This document shows, piece by piece, positions 1 through 11,802 of a stretch of DNA of 64,000 nt; the stretch's first letter is position 1, and each line of letters opens with the position of its first letter. A model generated the notes under the pieces. The model searched no databases. It was not told the DNA's origin and worked only from the letters and a program-made list of their open reading frames with translations. A program made the position numbers and the translations under genes. This DNA comes from Ligustrum vulgare (lineage: Eukaryota > Streptophyta > Magnoliopsida > Lamiales > Oleaceae): the NCBI GenBank assembly GCA_963555705.1, contig OY743187.1:13468133-13532132 (forward strand), given 5' to 3'.

Positions 1-232
1 CTAAAGTCTAATCAGGCCAGCTCTATGATTGATTTTGAGTGTTCCGTGAGATAATTTAAAATGATGAATTGTAATTCAATTTTTTCATATAAGTGTCATA
101 ATAATTGTTATCTCTTTAACGTTATAGTCTTGTGCTGTGCGATCGCACTTTCTCACACTTTGTAAAGCGTAGCTGTTGTCTGTACTATTTATTGAGCAGT
201 GCTATTATTAATAACGAATAATTCTATTTATA

Positions 233-344
233 CAATTTGATCAACAATGTTGATGACAATCCACTCACATTGGGGTGGGGACCACAAATTTGTGATCTCC
301 ACCCCAATGTGAGTGAATTGTCTTCCACATTGTGAATCAAATTG
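233..344. repeat. Long imperfect palindrome (foldback)
   Basis: The two halves are near-perfect reverse complements. The inner arms 255-278 and 299-322 (ACTCACATTGGGGTGG and its complement) are nearly continuous, around a perfect centre CACAAATTTGTG at 283-294. Outer arms starting CAATTTGAT at 233 pair with ATCAAATTG ending at 344 with a few mismatches. It could fold into a hairpin of about 56 bp. No coding content; it resembles a small foldback MITE, but no target-site duplication was established. Confidence 0.7.
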
Positions 345-3300
345 TGAATGTAGCATTGTTGTATTACAGACCATGTGATTTTTTTTCCTGTAGCAGTATG
401 ATTATAGGGGAGGCAAAAATCTCATGGCATGGAAAATGAAAATATTTTCTTACCTTACTCACTTTAGATTGTTTGATGGACAAAATCTTGCAAACAAAAT
501 ATTTTCATAGGAGTCACTAACGAGCCTCATTTTCATAATATTGATGGAAAAAAATTTCTTGTGTTTTATATATATAGGAAATCATTTTATATATATAGAA
601 AATGGTTTTCATCATATTTAATTATTTTTATTGCTGTTAATTAATTTTGTTTAAAAAATAACATTATTATTAAGTATAAATGTGTTAAAAAAAATTATTA
701 TTACAATGGCTAAATTTTATACTATTTTTCATGAAAAATAATGTCGATCAAACAACAAAACTTGAAAAATCTCACACTTTTTTCACCTAGAAAATTAAAC
801 CAATCAAACACTTCCAATTGATATTTTCCACAAAAATAATTTCGTGACAAATATTTTCCTTGAAAAATATTTTCCTTCCACCAATTTTCTACCCTTACAA
901 TCAAACATATCCTTAAGGTAAAATATATAGTTACTTTGTTACATAAGAAAAATAAATAATTATTTAAAAATATCATCTCAAATTGTTAGTTTTCATACTT
1001 ATGTGATGGTGGCGTGGAAGAAATTTTATCTGGTGCTATATCCAAATATAGATAACGTGCTAGATAAAGGGACTAGACAAATATTAATTTTTCAATTTAT
1101 TTAGGGAAGTTTGTTATTTGAGGTAATGTTAATTTGAAGACATGTGTATACATAAAAAATTGTAGACAAAGACCATTGAAATTAAGCTTTGAATTTCAAT
1201 ATCTATTTTATCAACATGAGTGAGACATTTATCTATTTAACTACTACATATATCAAAATATGCATAAATCATTAGAGATGCTCTAAGAACTGCATTGAGA
1301 AATTGTTTTATTTAGCCCTTGTTTGACAAATTGTTAAAAAATATGTTTTTAAACAATACAATTTCCTAATCTTTCTCTACTTTTTTAATAATGTATTTTA
1401 ACTAAAAAAACATAAAAAAAACATGTTTTTAAACAAAAAATTTAACAAACTGAACCTAAATTGATTTATAAATTATAATAATTACCTTAAAAACAGAGGC
1501 TAAGAAAGTGTCCCGTTAGGGTGAGATGTAATGGACTGACTCTATAACTAATGAACCATGCTACTTGTACTTGAAGGTCAACAAAGATGATGTTTGATTT
1601 ATTGCTTAACGTGGACAACATAAGATTTGCACACAACCCATAAAAAATTGTCAAATATCCAATATTTTAAACATTAGACACTTGTCATTTTTTCACTGAC
1701 CGTGGGCAATTCTTATGTTACCTATGGTGGACAATAGACCAAAATTGTAACAAAGAGATTGACACAATATAAACATGGTACAATCTTATCACTTTATCCA
1801 TTACATCAAATCTTAAATTAATACACACAATCTCTCCAACCTACAAATACAAGTAGCATTAGTCATTACTAATTATTAACCATGTAAAAAAGTTATTTAG
1901 TTCTGTTTGATTCCAATTTTTTAGAACTCATTTTTACAGCACATTTTCTGAATTCAAAAAGAATTTTACTGCACAGTTAAAATGAACATTTTTTTGAAAA
2001 CTAATTTGATTAATTTATACAAATCATTTTTTTTAATTAAATGAAATTTATGAAAAAGTTAAGTGGACTTTCTTTTAAAAAAAAAAAAATCAGGAGAGAA
2101 GGCGGTCTTACAAATTATTTTTTAGCCTGCATTTGGTTTTACATTTTCTCAAAATACTTTTTAATATATACATTTCTTTAAACTATTTTTCAATCACATA
2201 TTTTAATTAAAAAACATTACATTCTTTATTAAAAAAAATTACTTAACACGGCATTGAAATGTACTGAGTTCTGACAAGGGAAAAGTCAACTATGTGGACA
2301 GCAATTTATTAATATATATATTTTTTCCTGTTATTGGACCAATCATGCTCTTTCTGATATCTTTAATAATGACTTTTTCAAATATAATATTTTAGTTTTT
2401 TTTATTTCCCATTAGTATAATAATGCCTCAATTAGTGGGGGTTTTTTTTTTTTTTTTTTTTTTAATAATAACCGAAGGTGCTTAATCACCGCTCATTTGG
2501 TAGGTTTAACACTCACATCGGCCAAAAATTCATAATTTGTCAAAGACGATAATAAAATGCAATCAAGGGACCTTTCTCTAAGAACTAAACCCCTATTTGA
2601 TTACCTTTGCTTTCTTGATAACTTGGTATTCTCGTCTTTTCTTACCATTTTGACTGTTTGATGTGTAAACTTTTTCAAGGCAATTCTTTTCTCTTTTTGT
2701 CAAGTGAGACATTTTGCCTTGATTTGTTGAAATTGGTTTGGCAAGGACAGTGTACATAAAGCATTTTCATGTAAAGTTGGTAAAAAAAATTGCTTTCTTT
2801 AATTATTTTTATTGTTGTTAATTAACTTTTTATTTTTTCCCTAAAAATTAACATTATTATTATTATCAAGTACAAACATGTGACAAAAATTTTAAAAATA
2901 TTTTTTTGATTAAAATAGCTAAATTTTGCTATAAAAAACATTGTCAATCAAATAATAAAATTTGAAAAAAATTTCACTTTGAAAATCAAACCAATCAAAC
3001 ACATTAAACTTCCAATTTCCAGAAATTTAATTCTCTGAAATTCATTTTCTTACCACCCAAATTCCACTACCAATCATTCATATTTATAAAAAAAACAACC
3101 TGCTTCATTCCACACTAATATACAAAGTTGACCAAAATCAGTTTAACACACTACCACAATAATCAACCTATTCCGAATTACCGATACTACAGCTAAAATA
3201 AGTAGAAAATACAAGAAAATAATAAAGAGCAAAAAATCAAATAAGATTATTTGAAGTTACATACTACTTCCATTAAGAGAGTCGCATTATAATAACTCTC

Positions 3301-3441
3301 CCAGTGGTGTCCACCTCACTTTGAAGCATACGTTCCTTTTCAACTAGGCTTTATTTCAAATCCATGCTCACCGGGGTTTGATCAGATCCCACTGTTTTCT
3401 ACCGTCCAAATTCAATGCCTAAATTTTTTGTAGACTTCTTA
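345..3441. other. AT-rich intergenic DNA downstream of the WRKY gene
   Basis: No supported gene. The 84-codon minus-strand ORF at 722-976 has no recognisable features. Homopolymer runs include a T tract at about 2439-2462. Segments at about 1312-1452 and 2130-2235 look like copies of the short dispersed 'ACCACACATTTT' repeat family seen elsewhere in the window. The last few hundred bases probably include the WRKY 3' UTR. Confidence 0.6.
1312..1452. repeat. Dispersed short MITE-like repeat, copy A
   Basis: It begins near GCCCTTGTTTGACAAATTG and ends near TTTAACAAACTGAACC. The outer parts are inverted (TTTGACAAATTGTTAAA against TTTAACAAACTG) around an AT-rich core with TTTTTAAACAA motifs. Similar copies lie near 13762, 16080, 52480, 61925 and 62192. 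The class is not determined. Confidence 0.45.
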
Positions 3442-6400
3442 TTAGTTCGCTTCAGTCTCATTAATTTGCACATTGTTCAAGGAAGCAGGAGATGCAGTAG
3501 CAACTAGAGAATCGCTCGTTGTGCCACGAGTTTTCTTTGGAACCGGCATTTCATGATCATGCACTCCTGTGTATGATACAATTGCAGCACTCGAACTATC
3601 TGTAGCCCTTTCAATATGCTTTCGAACAGGACATCCAGCTGATGTACATCTGTAGTAGTTCCTGAAAATTCACTCAACAGAGGTTACTTCATAAAATAGA
3701 GCTTGCATTTGATTTATACACTGGTTTATTTATGTTTATTTATATTTTGAGGTAAAAGGTAGTGGTTGGAAATTGATGAGATAAAATATGTGTCATTAAA
3801 AAGTTATTTGAGAAATTGTGTAGTTTATAAATTCCCTTTTTCTTATTATGACAGAGTGCAATAACAATATTTCAGGGATAAAGGCAGTGATGTGATTGTA
3901 GAAATCCTAATTCCATTATCTCTTCTTAATCAAGAATGCCTCAACTACATAGATTCACTTGTTTCCGTTACCGACAACTCCCGTCTACACAACGTTAATC
4001 CTTGCTTGGTCGGTCTTGAGATGCATATGAATCAGAAATCGAAGAGCAGCCATTATGACAACCCTGAGTCCAAAGAGTCATTTTCCCTTCTGATTTTATT
4101 TAATTTGCATCTGTCTACAGTTGTAAACCAGTTGCAGATAGAGCTAATTTTATTCAAGAGATGGAAACAGCATTTTTTTGTGAATGGTGAAAGTGGAAAA
4201 CTTCTAGCCAACTCCACCGGTCAGTCTTACCCGAACAACAATCACGTTGTTCTGGGATTAACTAGAGGCAGCTATGAGCACACTGATGGTCAGTTCAAAT
4301 TCCGAGGAGAAAGACAGAACACGCATTTTTGTGGAATCATGTTTTTTACTACAGCGATCTCTCCTGGGCAGGGATTTAAGGCCAAACTCACAAAAAGTCA
4401 ACCTTCTAAGAAGTATACCAAACCTCTTCCGACATTTTTTTTAAAAATTAATTTGACTGCTGGAAATCTCTCTCTCTCTCTCTCTCTCTCTCTGGGTGTG
4501 TGTGTCTGTCTGTCTGTGTGAACACACTAGAGTACGCAATGTGCTCTCTCCCAGTCTCTCTCTCTATCTCTGGGTGTGTGTGTCCGTGTCTGTTTGAACA
4601 CACTAGTGTACTCAATGTGCTCTCTCTCTCTCTCTCTCTCCGTGTGTTTTCCTTTTCTTTTAGGGCGGGGGTTCTGAGTGTGAAATGTTATGCTACCCTC
4701 ATGCAAATCAGGTTCATAATAATTCCAATTTGAAAAATCACTTTAAACTATGAAAAATTAGAAAAAGAAAGAATTATCATGCGATTTCGGGTTGATGTGC
4801 AGAAGAGACATGCAGAAACTATGAGAAATGCAGACTATATTGAAGTTTCTCTTATTTCTCAAAAATTGAGCAGTTAGGGAAAAAAAATAATGAAATAAAT
4901 CTAATCTACGAGATAATCACAATGTAATATAGAAAACTGGGAATTCACCTTGGATGATGGTTCCCTTTCACCATCTTCTGTCCATACTTGCGCCACCTGT
5001 AGCCATCTCCTGATATCCCCATATCACCAGCCTCCTCAACAACAGTTTTGGGTTTCTTTCCAGGTTTGGTGATGGTTACCATATCACCGGTGACACTTTT
5101 CTTCGGCCTAGCAATTCAAAGAGGTGAAATACTATCAGATCTATTTGCTAGAAAACTATCAGCTGGAAAAGAAACATAGGTAACGTAACTTAAAGGCATT
5201 GGCTGTCACTTAATCAGCAACTTGCCTTTTATTAAGTTCAAGTTCATTAACATATTCTTCCTTAGTACTAATTTCCAGAGTCTCATCAGAATTAGTTGCA
5301 TCCTGTCGCTTTGTCTCAGCTATCTGAGCCGTCTCCATTGAGGGTTTTCCCAAAGAGGAATCATTAATAGCTCTTAGTGAATGAGCTGCATTGTCACTCT
5401 CATTGGCCGGCACGACTGATAACACCTGCCTACTTTCCCTGGTGCAGTTTACCTTTTGAGGCGGATCATGATTGTGTCGACTTTTATAAACAATCTCAAT
5501 GACATTGCCAAACTGATCACAGCACTCAATCTTCTTTGCATGACACTCAGAAAATGTGCATCTGTAATAACTCCGAGAACCTTCAGAACTCTTTACGTGC
5601 TTTTGACCATATTTCCGCCAATTATACCCATCAGTAGAAGTCTTCAGCTTAGGTGCTGATAGCATTTTGGGGTTTGAAGAATTCTGTCTGTCCTGTTCTG
5701 CCAGGCATGAGTTGTTACTGTTCTCTATAGGTGATAATTTTCTTTCTTGTAAAGCTGAATTTGAACCTGGTGAAATGTTCCGTGAAGCGGAATTTGGGGA
5801 GAGATCCAACTTGGACGGACCATCAGATACCTTTATCTGATTGTGTGTCCCAACATGGGGAGATTGGACAGTATTATCAATTGAAGGTTCTTCAAGGGTG
5901 ACTCTTACTTGATCCTGAGGTAATTAAGAATAGGATGATGGAATTATAGAATTAAATCTACTGTATATTATCAAAGATGTGCAGTGTGCCTCTTTAAATA
6001 TAAGAATAAATAGTTGAACACTCATTAAGTCAACGAAATACTTGCTCTATGTATAAACAAAGAGTAAGCATAAGTTCTCATCAGCCATGCCATCGAGTCA
6101 ATGAAAGATTTTTAAAAGCCAATATGTGCATGATAACATGAATTAATGAAGCCAGATGTTGCTGCAGAAACAGTGCCGCGAGAATACATAAATGAAAGAT
6201 ATATTATCCATTCACTTCAGTATAATAGGTCTGATGGATATGATAAATGCAATTCAAGCAAAAGAACTTCCAAACTACAGGAAATAAAACTATTCAGAAA
6301 CTGGCCACTACTTTTGTATAATAAAAATGAGATCTCTATCTCGTTAGCAACAAAAAGTTAGAACAATCTCAGTATCAGAAGTCCGATCATACAGATGCCA

Positions 6401-7684
6401 ATTAAAAAAAGGCACTTCCAGACTAGAGGGAATGAAACTTCCCAGAAACAATCGTCTAATCACAATCTTCATTTTTACTTTTATTTTTTAAAAAAAATGG
6501 AAGAAGAAAAGATTAAAAAAGGCCGACCTAGTTAGCCATCCAAACCATTTAAATATCAAAAGCTCTGATATGTCAAAGGCAGTCAATGAAAAGGTCCTTC
6601 TGGGCTAGAGCAAATGAAAATATCCAGAAACAGTTATTTCGCCTCAACGTTTTGTATTTTTAAAGTAGAGCTTAATATAGGTAGCCATCAGGAGCTTGGT
6701 GAGCTATATTCCATAGGATCCAACCGGTTAACAAAACCATGAAACATGTATTTAACAAAGAGATAGTTTGCAAACTCATTCAAATTTTATATGGTAAGAA
6801 AAAGAATGAGGGGATTATAAGTCTCTAAATATGAAGATAAGTAAAGAACAAACACAGAATTCTAGTAATGGTAGTATAGTAGATTACAGGTACATAATTC
6901 TCATAAAGAAAGCTGAAACACATGTTAACCATTCAAATGGAAAAGGAAGACATTCAATATGCAACAAATGAAGTACAGATTAGCTTAACCATTATTCATG
7001 CGTGCAAAATAAATTCTCATTCTGCGTTCTTATGCTTCCGCATAGCTTATTTATTTAATGACAAATTAATCTAATCAAGAGTCCATATCAATAACCGTAA
7101 AGTGATTTCAACTCACTTTCTAGAGAAAATATTTGAGAAAAGAACACTTGTAATCCAATTAATTTTATTGTATGAAAAATCCAGTAATCAAATTTAATCT
7201 AAAATGATTAAAAAAAGGACCATGTAACTTGCAGCTAACCTTTAATTCATCATCCGAGACTAGCGGTTGCAGAGAATATTCCACCGACACCTCTGCCAAC
7301 AAAAAATCATCACAGTCACTATGCTTTGCTCTAACGTACACAAATGAACACGGAAAATTTTTCGGAAAAATCCATTTAAATTTTTATAAACAAATTGCAG
7401 CGATTATAAAAGGAGGAATCAGAGGTACCGGAGAGGTGTTCAGACGATAAACTAAAATTGGATTTGAAATCACTCTCCGACAATTGTGCGGACGGAAGAA
7501 CTTTAAATTCAGAGTCTTTTGATTCTTCTGCAACTCCAATTGAAGTATTCTGAACTGGTAAATAACTACTTCCTCGACTCTGTTCATCATCTCTCCCATT
7601 TTTTTCTCGAATTTTTCCTTCCTTGCGTGGCTTCGAATTTTCCATTTTCATTCCTTCCAGAGTGTTTGAGGCCTGTTCATTCAT
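3442..7684 (-). CDS. WRKY32: Group I WRKY transcription factor (WRKY32/WRKY1 type), five exons
   Basis: Nuclear transcription factor of the WRKY family, which binds W-box (TTGAC) promoter elements. Exons inferred on the minus strand: 7684-7429, 7292-7240, 5914-5226, 5107-4949, 3661-3442. They join to 458 codons in frame. The N-terminal WRKYGQK is at residues 202-208 with a CX4C...HXH zinc ligand set (C222, C227, H250, H252). The C-terminal WRKYGQK is at 371-377 (C391, C396, H420, H422). Two complete domains make it group I. The intron after the PR of the C-terminal domain is the conserved R-type intron. The third intron (5225-5108) uses a GC donor, AAAAG|GCAAGT; only this donor keeps the frame. 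The start is the first ATG of the upstream exon; an in-frame GTG lies at 7705. From memory, length and the C-terminal wording fit WRKY32 best; WRKY1 is the alternative. A GGA repeat lies in the presumed 5' UTR. The gene looks intact. Confidence 0.88.
4468..4641. repeat. CT/GT microsatellite with tandem duplication in WRKY intron 4
   Basis: A (TC)n tract runs into GTGTGTGT, then GAACACACTAG and CAATGTGCTCTC. The whole block of about 85 bp is repeated with small changes: GAACACACTAGAGTACGC in the first unit, GAACACACTAGTGTACTC in the second. It lies in the 1,287-bp intron that splits the C-terminal WRKY domain. The 209-codon ORF across it is an artefact. Confidence 0.8.
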
Positions 7685-7737
7685 TTCCGTGCCAGATTCG
7701 CACACACACTCCTGAGTGTGCGTGCGTATGTTGTGAA

Positions 7738-7759
7738 GGAGGAGGAGGAGGAGGAGGAA
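7738..7759. repeat. (GGA)n trinucleotide repeat in WRKY 5' leader
   Basis: About seven GGA units, read as TCC on the WRKY strand, lie 54 bases or more upstream of the WRKY start codon. Pyrimidine triplet repeats are common in plant 5' UTRs. Confidence 0.75.
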
Positions 7760-8247
7760 GAGAAGCTGAGAAGGTCAAGGCTTCCTCTTTCTTTAATCGA
7801 ACCGTCTACTTAAAATGACACAATTACCCCTTGTTAAGTGTTAACGGAGAATGAAGGAGGATGATGGACGAAGGTTGAAATTGTCATTTTAAAATTGGGA
7901 ATATTGGCAGTGGCGTGGAGTCAGGGTATTTGGAGTGGAAAGTAGGGAAATTTGATTATAATTCCAATAATAATGCGAATCGGGGAATTTGATTGCGTCA
8001 ATCGGACATTATTCCGGGTTTGGATTTTTGTGCGGGTTTCTGGGCCAGATGTTTTGACTAGTGTTGAATCTGGTTCTTGTACTGATGTTACATTAATACC
8101 CTTAGGCCGGCAAAATAATTACAGTAACCATTTGTTTGGTTAATTTTTGTTTATAAAAAAATAAACATATAAGAGCATCGGCATCTCCAACGATTAATTT
8201 TAGATATAATTGGTGATTTACAATTCCAAATTTGATGGAATGATTTC

Positions 8248-8986
8248 TGTTGACCACAAAATTCGGCTGGACCTTGGATCAACACGTCTCAACTCCTCCC
8301 TTTTGAACACGTGGATCTCCTGCGTACTAAGACAAACAATCAGCTTGCAAAGGGGGTCGAGGTGGCTCCCGTTTGCACTCCGATGCCTAAGTCAGTGCTC
8401 ATTTTAGGCAAATATATATATTGGGTGCGGGAAATATAAATGTGTAAAAGAGAGAAAAGGGAGTGAGAGAAATGTATCGTTTAGAGTGAGAAATTGCTAA
8501 CCCTTTCCTTGGAGGCAAGTGTGCTCTATTTATAGAAGGTGTAATCATCTTAGATTGTGACATGTGTTATGCTTTACATATGGTAAGATCCTAACCTTTC
8601 ATGAGGTAAACCATTTCTTTGGTTATAATCATTACTACATGGCATGGGTTAAAGCAACCATCAAATCCCTTTAAAGATGTTGTCACATCAAGCTGTCTTG
8701 TCACATTTTTAGGGTATTCCCCTCGGATTAGGAGTACCTCGGCATAAGGGTACCTCGGCACAGCATCACCCCGGCATAGGTTACCTCGGCTCAGTATCAC
8801 CCCGGCATAGGTTACCTCGACATAGCATCACCTCGGTATAGGGTCACCTCGGCATAAAAGAATCCAGCCAAATTGGTATCCACAGTTTTGGCCTGTAGGT
8901 CATGATTAGGTGACTTGATGTTTTGTGGCTCCCCTGGTGGGCCCATATAGATGACGTGTCATGTCCAATTAGTCATGGTCGTAACA
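8248..8986 (-). repeat. 3' LTR of the array-filled element
   Basis: On the minus strand it runs TGTTACGACC...GGTCAACA. It is the same length as the other copy at 11803-12541, with only scattered substitutions. A TATAAATAG box reads on the minus strand at about 8526-8534. It contains repeated ACCTCGGCATA-type motifs near 8730-8860. Confidence 0.92.
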
Positions 8987-9659
8987 CTAGTCCCTCAAGT
9001 CTGGTTGGTTCATTTATGTGCGAACCGGACTTGAAAATATAAGGGATCGAAGATGATGGAGTGTGTTCTGAACTTACGAAGACATATAGGCTCATAGCAA
9101 TATCCCAAGCATGCCTCAAATAGGAGGGGAATTATAAGGTTGTCTTCAATAACATTGAAGATCTTACTCCTAGATGTGTGAGGGCTAATAGCCCGTCTGG
9201 ATAGCAGAAAGAATACGCTTAATTCAAGCGACTGGAGGGCTTACAAGCCTGTCTCGTTTTGACATGTGTATCTTTGGAGAATATGAAACAAAGTATATAT
9301 ACATTGTGTCTCGTGTTGAGATGCATGTATATGCTCTCTAGTCCCTCAAATTTGGATGTCCCAGACATTCATGGATGGGGTTCGGATTTATAGCTTTCGG
9401 ATATTTTTCCTAGAGTGAAATCGACCAATGAAAGAGTCCTTTGTAAAAGGAATTCGTTGAAGAAGTCCTTCTCTTGGAAGGATTCCTCAGGAAGAGGGGT
9501 TCCTCATTTGGAGGGAGTCAATCGACGTAGTTCTTCTCTTAGAAGAAGTCCCTTGTAGGAGTCCTTCTCTTTGAAGGGGTCCCTCACTTGGAGGGAGTTA
9601 ATGGAAGAGGTATTTCGGAAGGATTTCATGGAAGACGTCCTTCAAGAGAGGTACTTCGG

Positions 9660-10120
9660 AAGAAGTCTATGGAAGACGACCTTAGGAGAGGTACTTCGGA
9701 AGGAGTCCATGGAAGAGGTCCTTCGGAAGAGGTGCTTCGGAAGGAGTCCATGGAAGAGGTCCTTCGGAAGAGGTGCTTCGGAAGGAGTCCATGGAAGAGG
9801 TCCTTCGGAAGAGGTGCTTCGGAAGGAGTCCATGGAAGAGGTCCTTCGAGAGAGGTGCTTCGGAAGGAGTCCATAGAAGAGGTCCTTCGGAAGAGGTGCT
9901 TCGGAAGAAGTCCATGGAAGAGGTCCTTCGGAAGGAGTCCATGGAAGAGGTCCTTCGGAAGAGGTGCTTCGGAAGGAGTCCATGGAAGAGGTCCTACGGA
10001 AGAGGTGCTTCGGAAGGAGTCCATGGAAGAGGTCCTTCGGAAGAGGTGCTTCGGAAGGAGTCCATGGAATAGGTCCTTCGGAAGAGGTGCTTCGGAAGGA
10101 GTCCATGGAATAGGTCCTTC
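9660..10120. repeat. 41-bp tandem array inside the retroelement
   Basis: About eleven copies of a 41-bp unit based on GAAGAGGTCCTTCGG / AAGAGGTGCTTCGGAAGGAG / TCCATG. Looser copies extend back to about 9420. Because 41 is not a multiple of 3, all frames stay open on both strands over 123-bp superperiods. This explains the long ORFs here; they are not genes. Confidence 0.93.
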
Positions 10121-10124
10121 GGCA

Positions 10125-11130
10125 TGCCACTTAGGCAATATGAGGGGAGCCACTTCGGCCATGCCACTTAGGCAATAAGAGGGAAGCCACATCGGCATGC
10201 CACTTAGGCAATATGAAGGGAACCACTTCGGCCATGCACTTAAGCAATAAGAGGGAAGCCACTTCGGCATGCCACTTAGGCAAATATGAAGGGAACCACT
10301 TCTGCCATGCACTTAGGCAATATGAGGGGAGCCACTTTGGCATGCCACTTAGGCAATAAGAGGGAAGCCACTTCGGCCATGCCACTTAGGCAATAAGAGG
10401 GGAGCCACTTCGGCATGCCACTTAGGCAATAAGAGGGAAGTCACTTCGGCATGCCACTTAGGCAATATGAAGGGAACCACTTCGGCCATGCCACTTAGGC
10501 AATATGAAGGGAACCACTTCGGCCATGCCACTTAGGCAATATGAGGGGAACCACTTCGGCATGCCACTTAGGCAATAAGAAGGAAGCCACTTCAACAATA
10601 CCACTTAGGCAATAAGAGGGGAGCCACTTCGGCATGCCACTTAGGCAATAAGAGGGAAGCCACTTCGGCATGCCACTTAGGCAATATGAAGGGAACCACT
10701 TCGGCCATGCCACTTAGGCAATATGAAGGGAACCACTTCGGCCATGCCACTTAGGCAATATGAGGGGAACCACTTCGGCATGCCACTTAGGCAATAAGAA
10801 GGAAGCAACTTCAGCATGCCACTTAGGCAATATGAAGGGAACCACTTCGGCATGCCACTTAGGCAATAAGAGGGAAGCCACTTCGGCATACGACTTAGGA
10901 AATAAGAGGGGAGTCACTTCGGCCATGCCACTTAGGCAATAAGAGGGGAGCCACTTCGGCATGCCACTTAGGCAATAAGAGGGAAGCCACTTCGGCATGC
11001 CACTTAGGCAATATGAAGGGAACCACTTCGGCCATGCCACTTAGGCAATATGAAGGGAACCACTTCGGCCATGCCACTTAGGCAATATGAGGGGAACCAC
11101 TTCGGCATGCCACTTAGGCAATAAGAAGGA
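10125..11130. repeat. 36-37-bp tandem array inside the retroelement
   Basis: About 27 units of GCCACTTCGGCATGCCACTT followed by AGGCAATAAGAGGGAA, with a CATGCC/CCATGCC length variant and an AATAAGAGG/AATATGAAG variant. The variants alternate in higher-order blocks. Units abut directly with no unique spacer. It lies downstream of the leader repeats on the element's own (minus) strand. Confidence 0.93.
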
Positions 11131-11204
11131 GAGTCCCTATTTCGGGGAGGCCTTTCTTCAAGGCATTTGTTACCAATCTTTTTCAAAATGTTTCCTTCCT
11201 TTTT

Positions 11205-11700
11205 CAAGGGTTTTATGTAGTATTTCTCCTCTATTTTTCAAGAGGTTCTTCACCTTTTTTCAAGGTTTTTGTGGTTCTCACTCTTTTTCAAGAGGTTATC
11301 AACCCTTTTCAAAGTTTTATGTAGTATTTCTCCTCTTTTTTTCAAGAGGTTCTTCACCTTTTTTCAAGGTTTTTGTGGTTCTCACTCTTTTTCAAGAGGT
11401 TATCAGCCTTTTTTAAGGTTTTATGTAGTATTTCTCCTCCCTTTTTTCAAGGTGAATACACTTGTATTTCAAAGTCTTAAGCCTTTTTCAAGGCTAACCA
11501 GCTTATCTTTCAAAGCTCTTGCCTTTTTTCAAGGCCAACCAGCTTATCTTTCAAAGCTCTTGCCTTTTTCAAGGCCAACCAGCTTATCTTTCAAAGCTCT
11601 TACCTTTTTCAAGGCCAACCAGTTTATCTTTCAAAGCTCTTGCCTTTTTCAAGGCCAACCAGCTTATCTTTCAAAGCTCTTGCAGTTATCCGCTCCTTCG
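11205..11700. repeat. Leader tandem repeats of the array-filled element
   Basis: Two approximate copies of a block of about 120 bp (CAAGAGGTTCTTCACC, TTTTTGTGGTTCTCACTC) are followed by about five copies of a 40-bp unit with AACCAGCTTATCTTTCAAAG. Read on the minus strand, the 40-bp unit (CCTTGAAAAAGGCAAGAGC) matches the leader repeats at 37205-37440 of the coding Tat-type element. Confidence 0.85.
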
Positions 11701-11781
11701 TAAGGGGTTCTTCGTCCTTTTTCAGGACTACATTTCTATGTGTGGCTTTTTACCATGTGTTTTCGTGATTAGCAGTATGGC

Positions 11782-11799
11782 TTCCCACAGACGGCGCCA
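11782..11799 (-). other. Primer-binding site, array-filled element
   Basis: The minus strand reads TGGCGCCGTCTGTGGGAA, three bases after the 5' LTR end. The same 18 bases follow the 5' LTR of the element at 36428. The site fixes the element's orientation as minus. The tRNA primer was not identified here. Confidence 0.8.
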
Positions 11800-11802
11800 A
11801 AA

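Noticed and set aside
3892..4733. ORFs of 209 and 77 codons on the plus strand
   Set aside because: They lie in the intron that splits the C-terminal WRKY domain and run through CT/GT microsatellites; no domain was recognised.
10125..11130. Regular 36-bp repeats suggestive of a CRISPR array
   Set aside because: Units abut with no unique spacers, the host is a plant, and the array lies inside an LTR element.
9571..11207. Many overlapping long ORFs on both strands
   Set aside because: They arise because tandem units of 41 and 36-37 bp keep all frames open; the proteins are pure repeats and sit in a non-coding retroelement.
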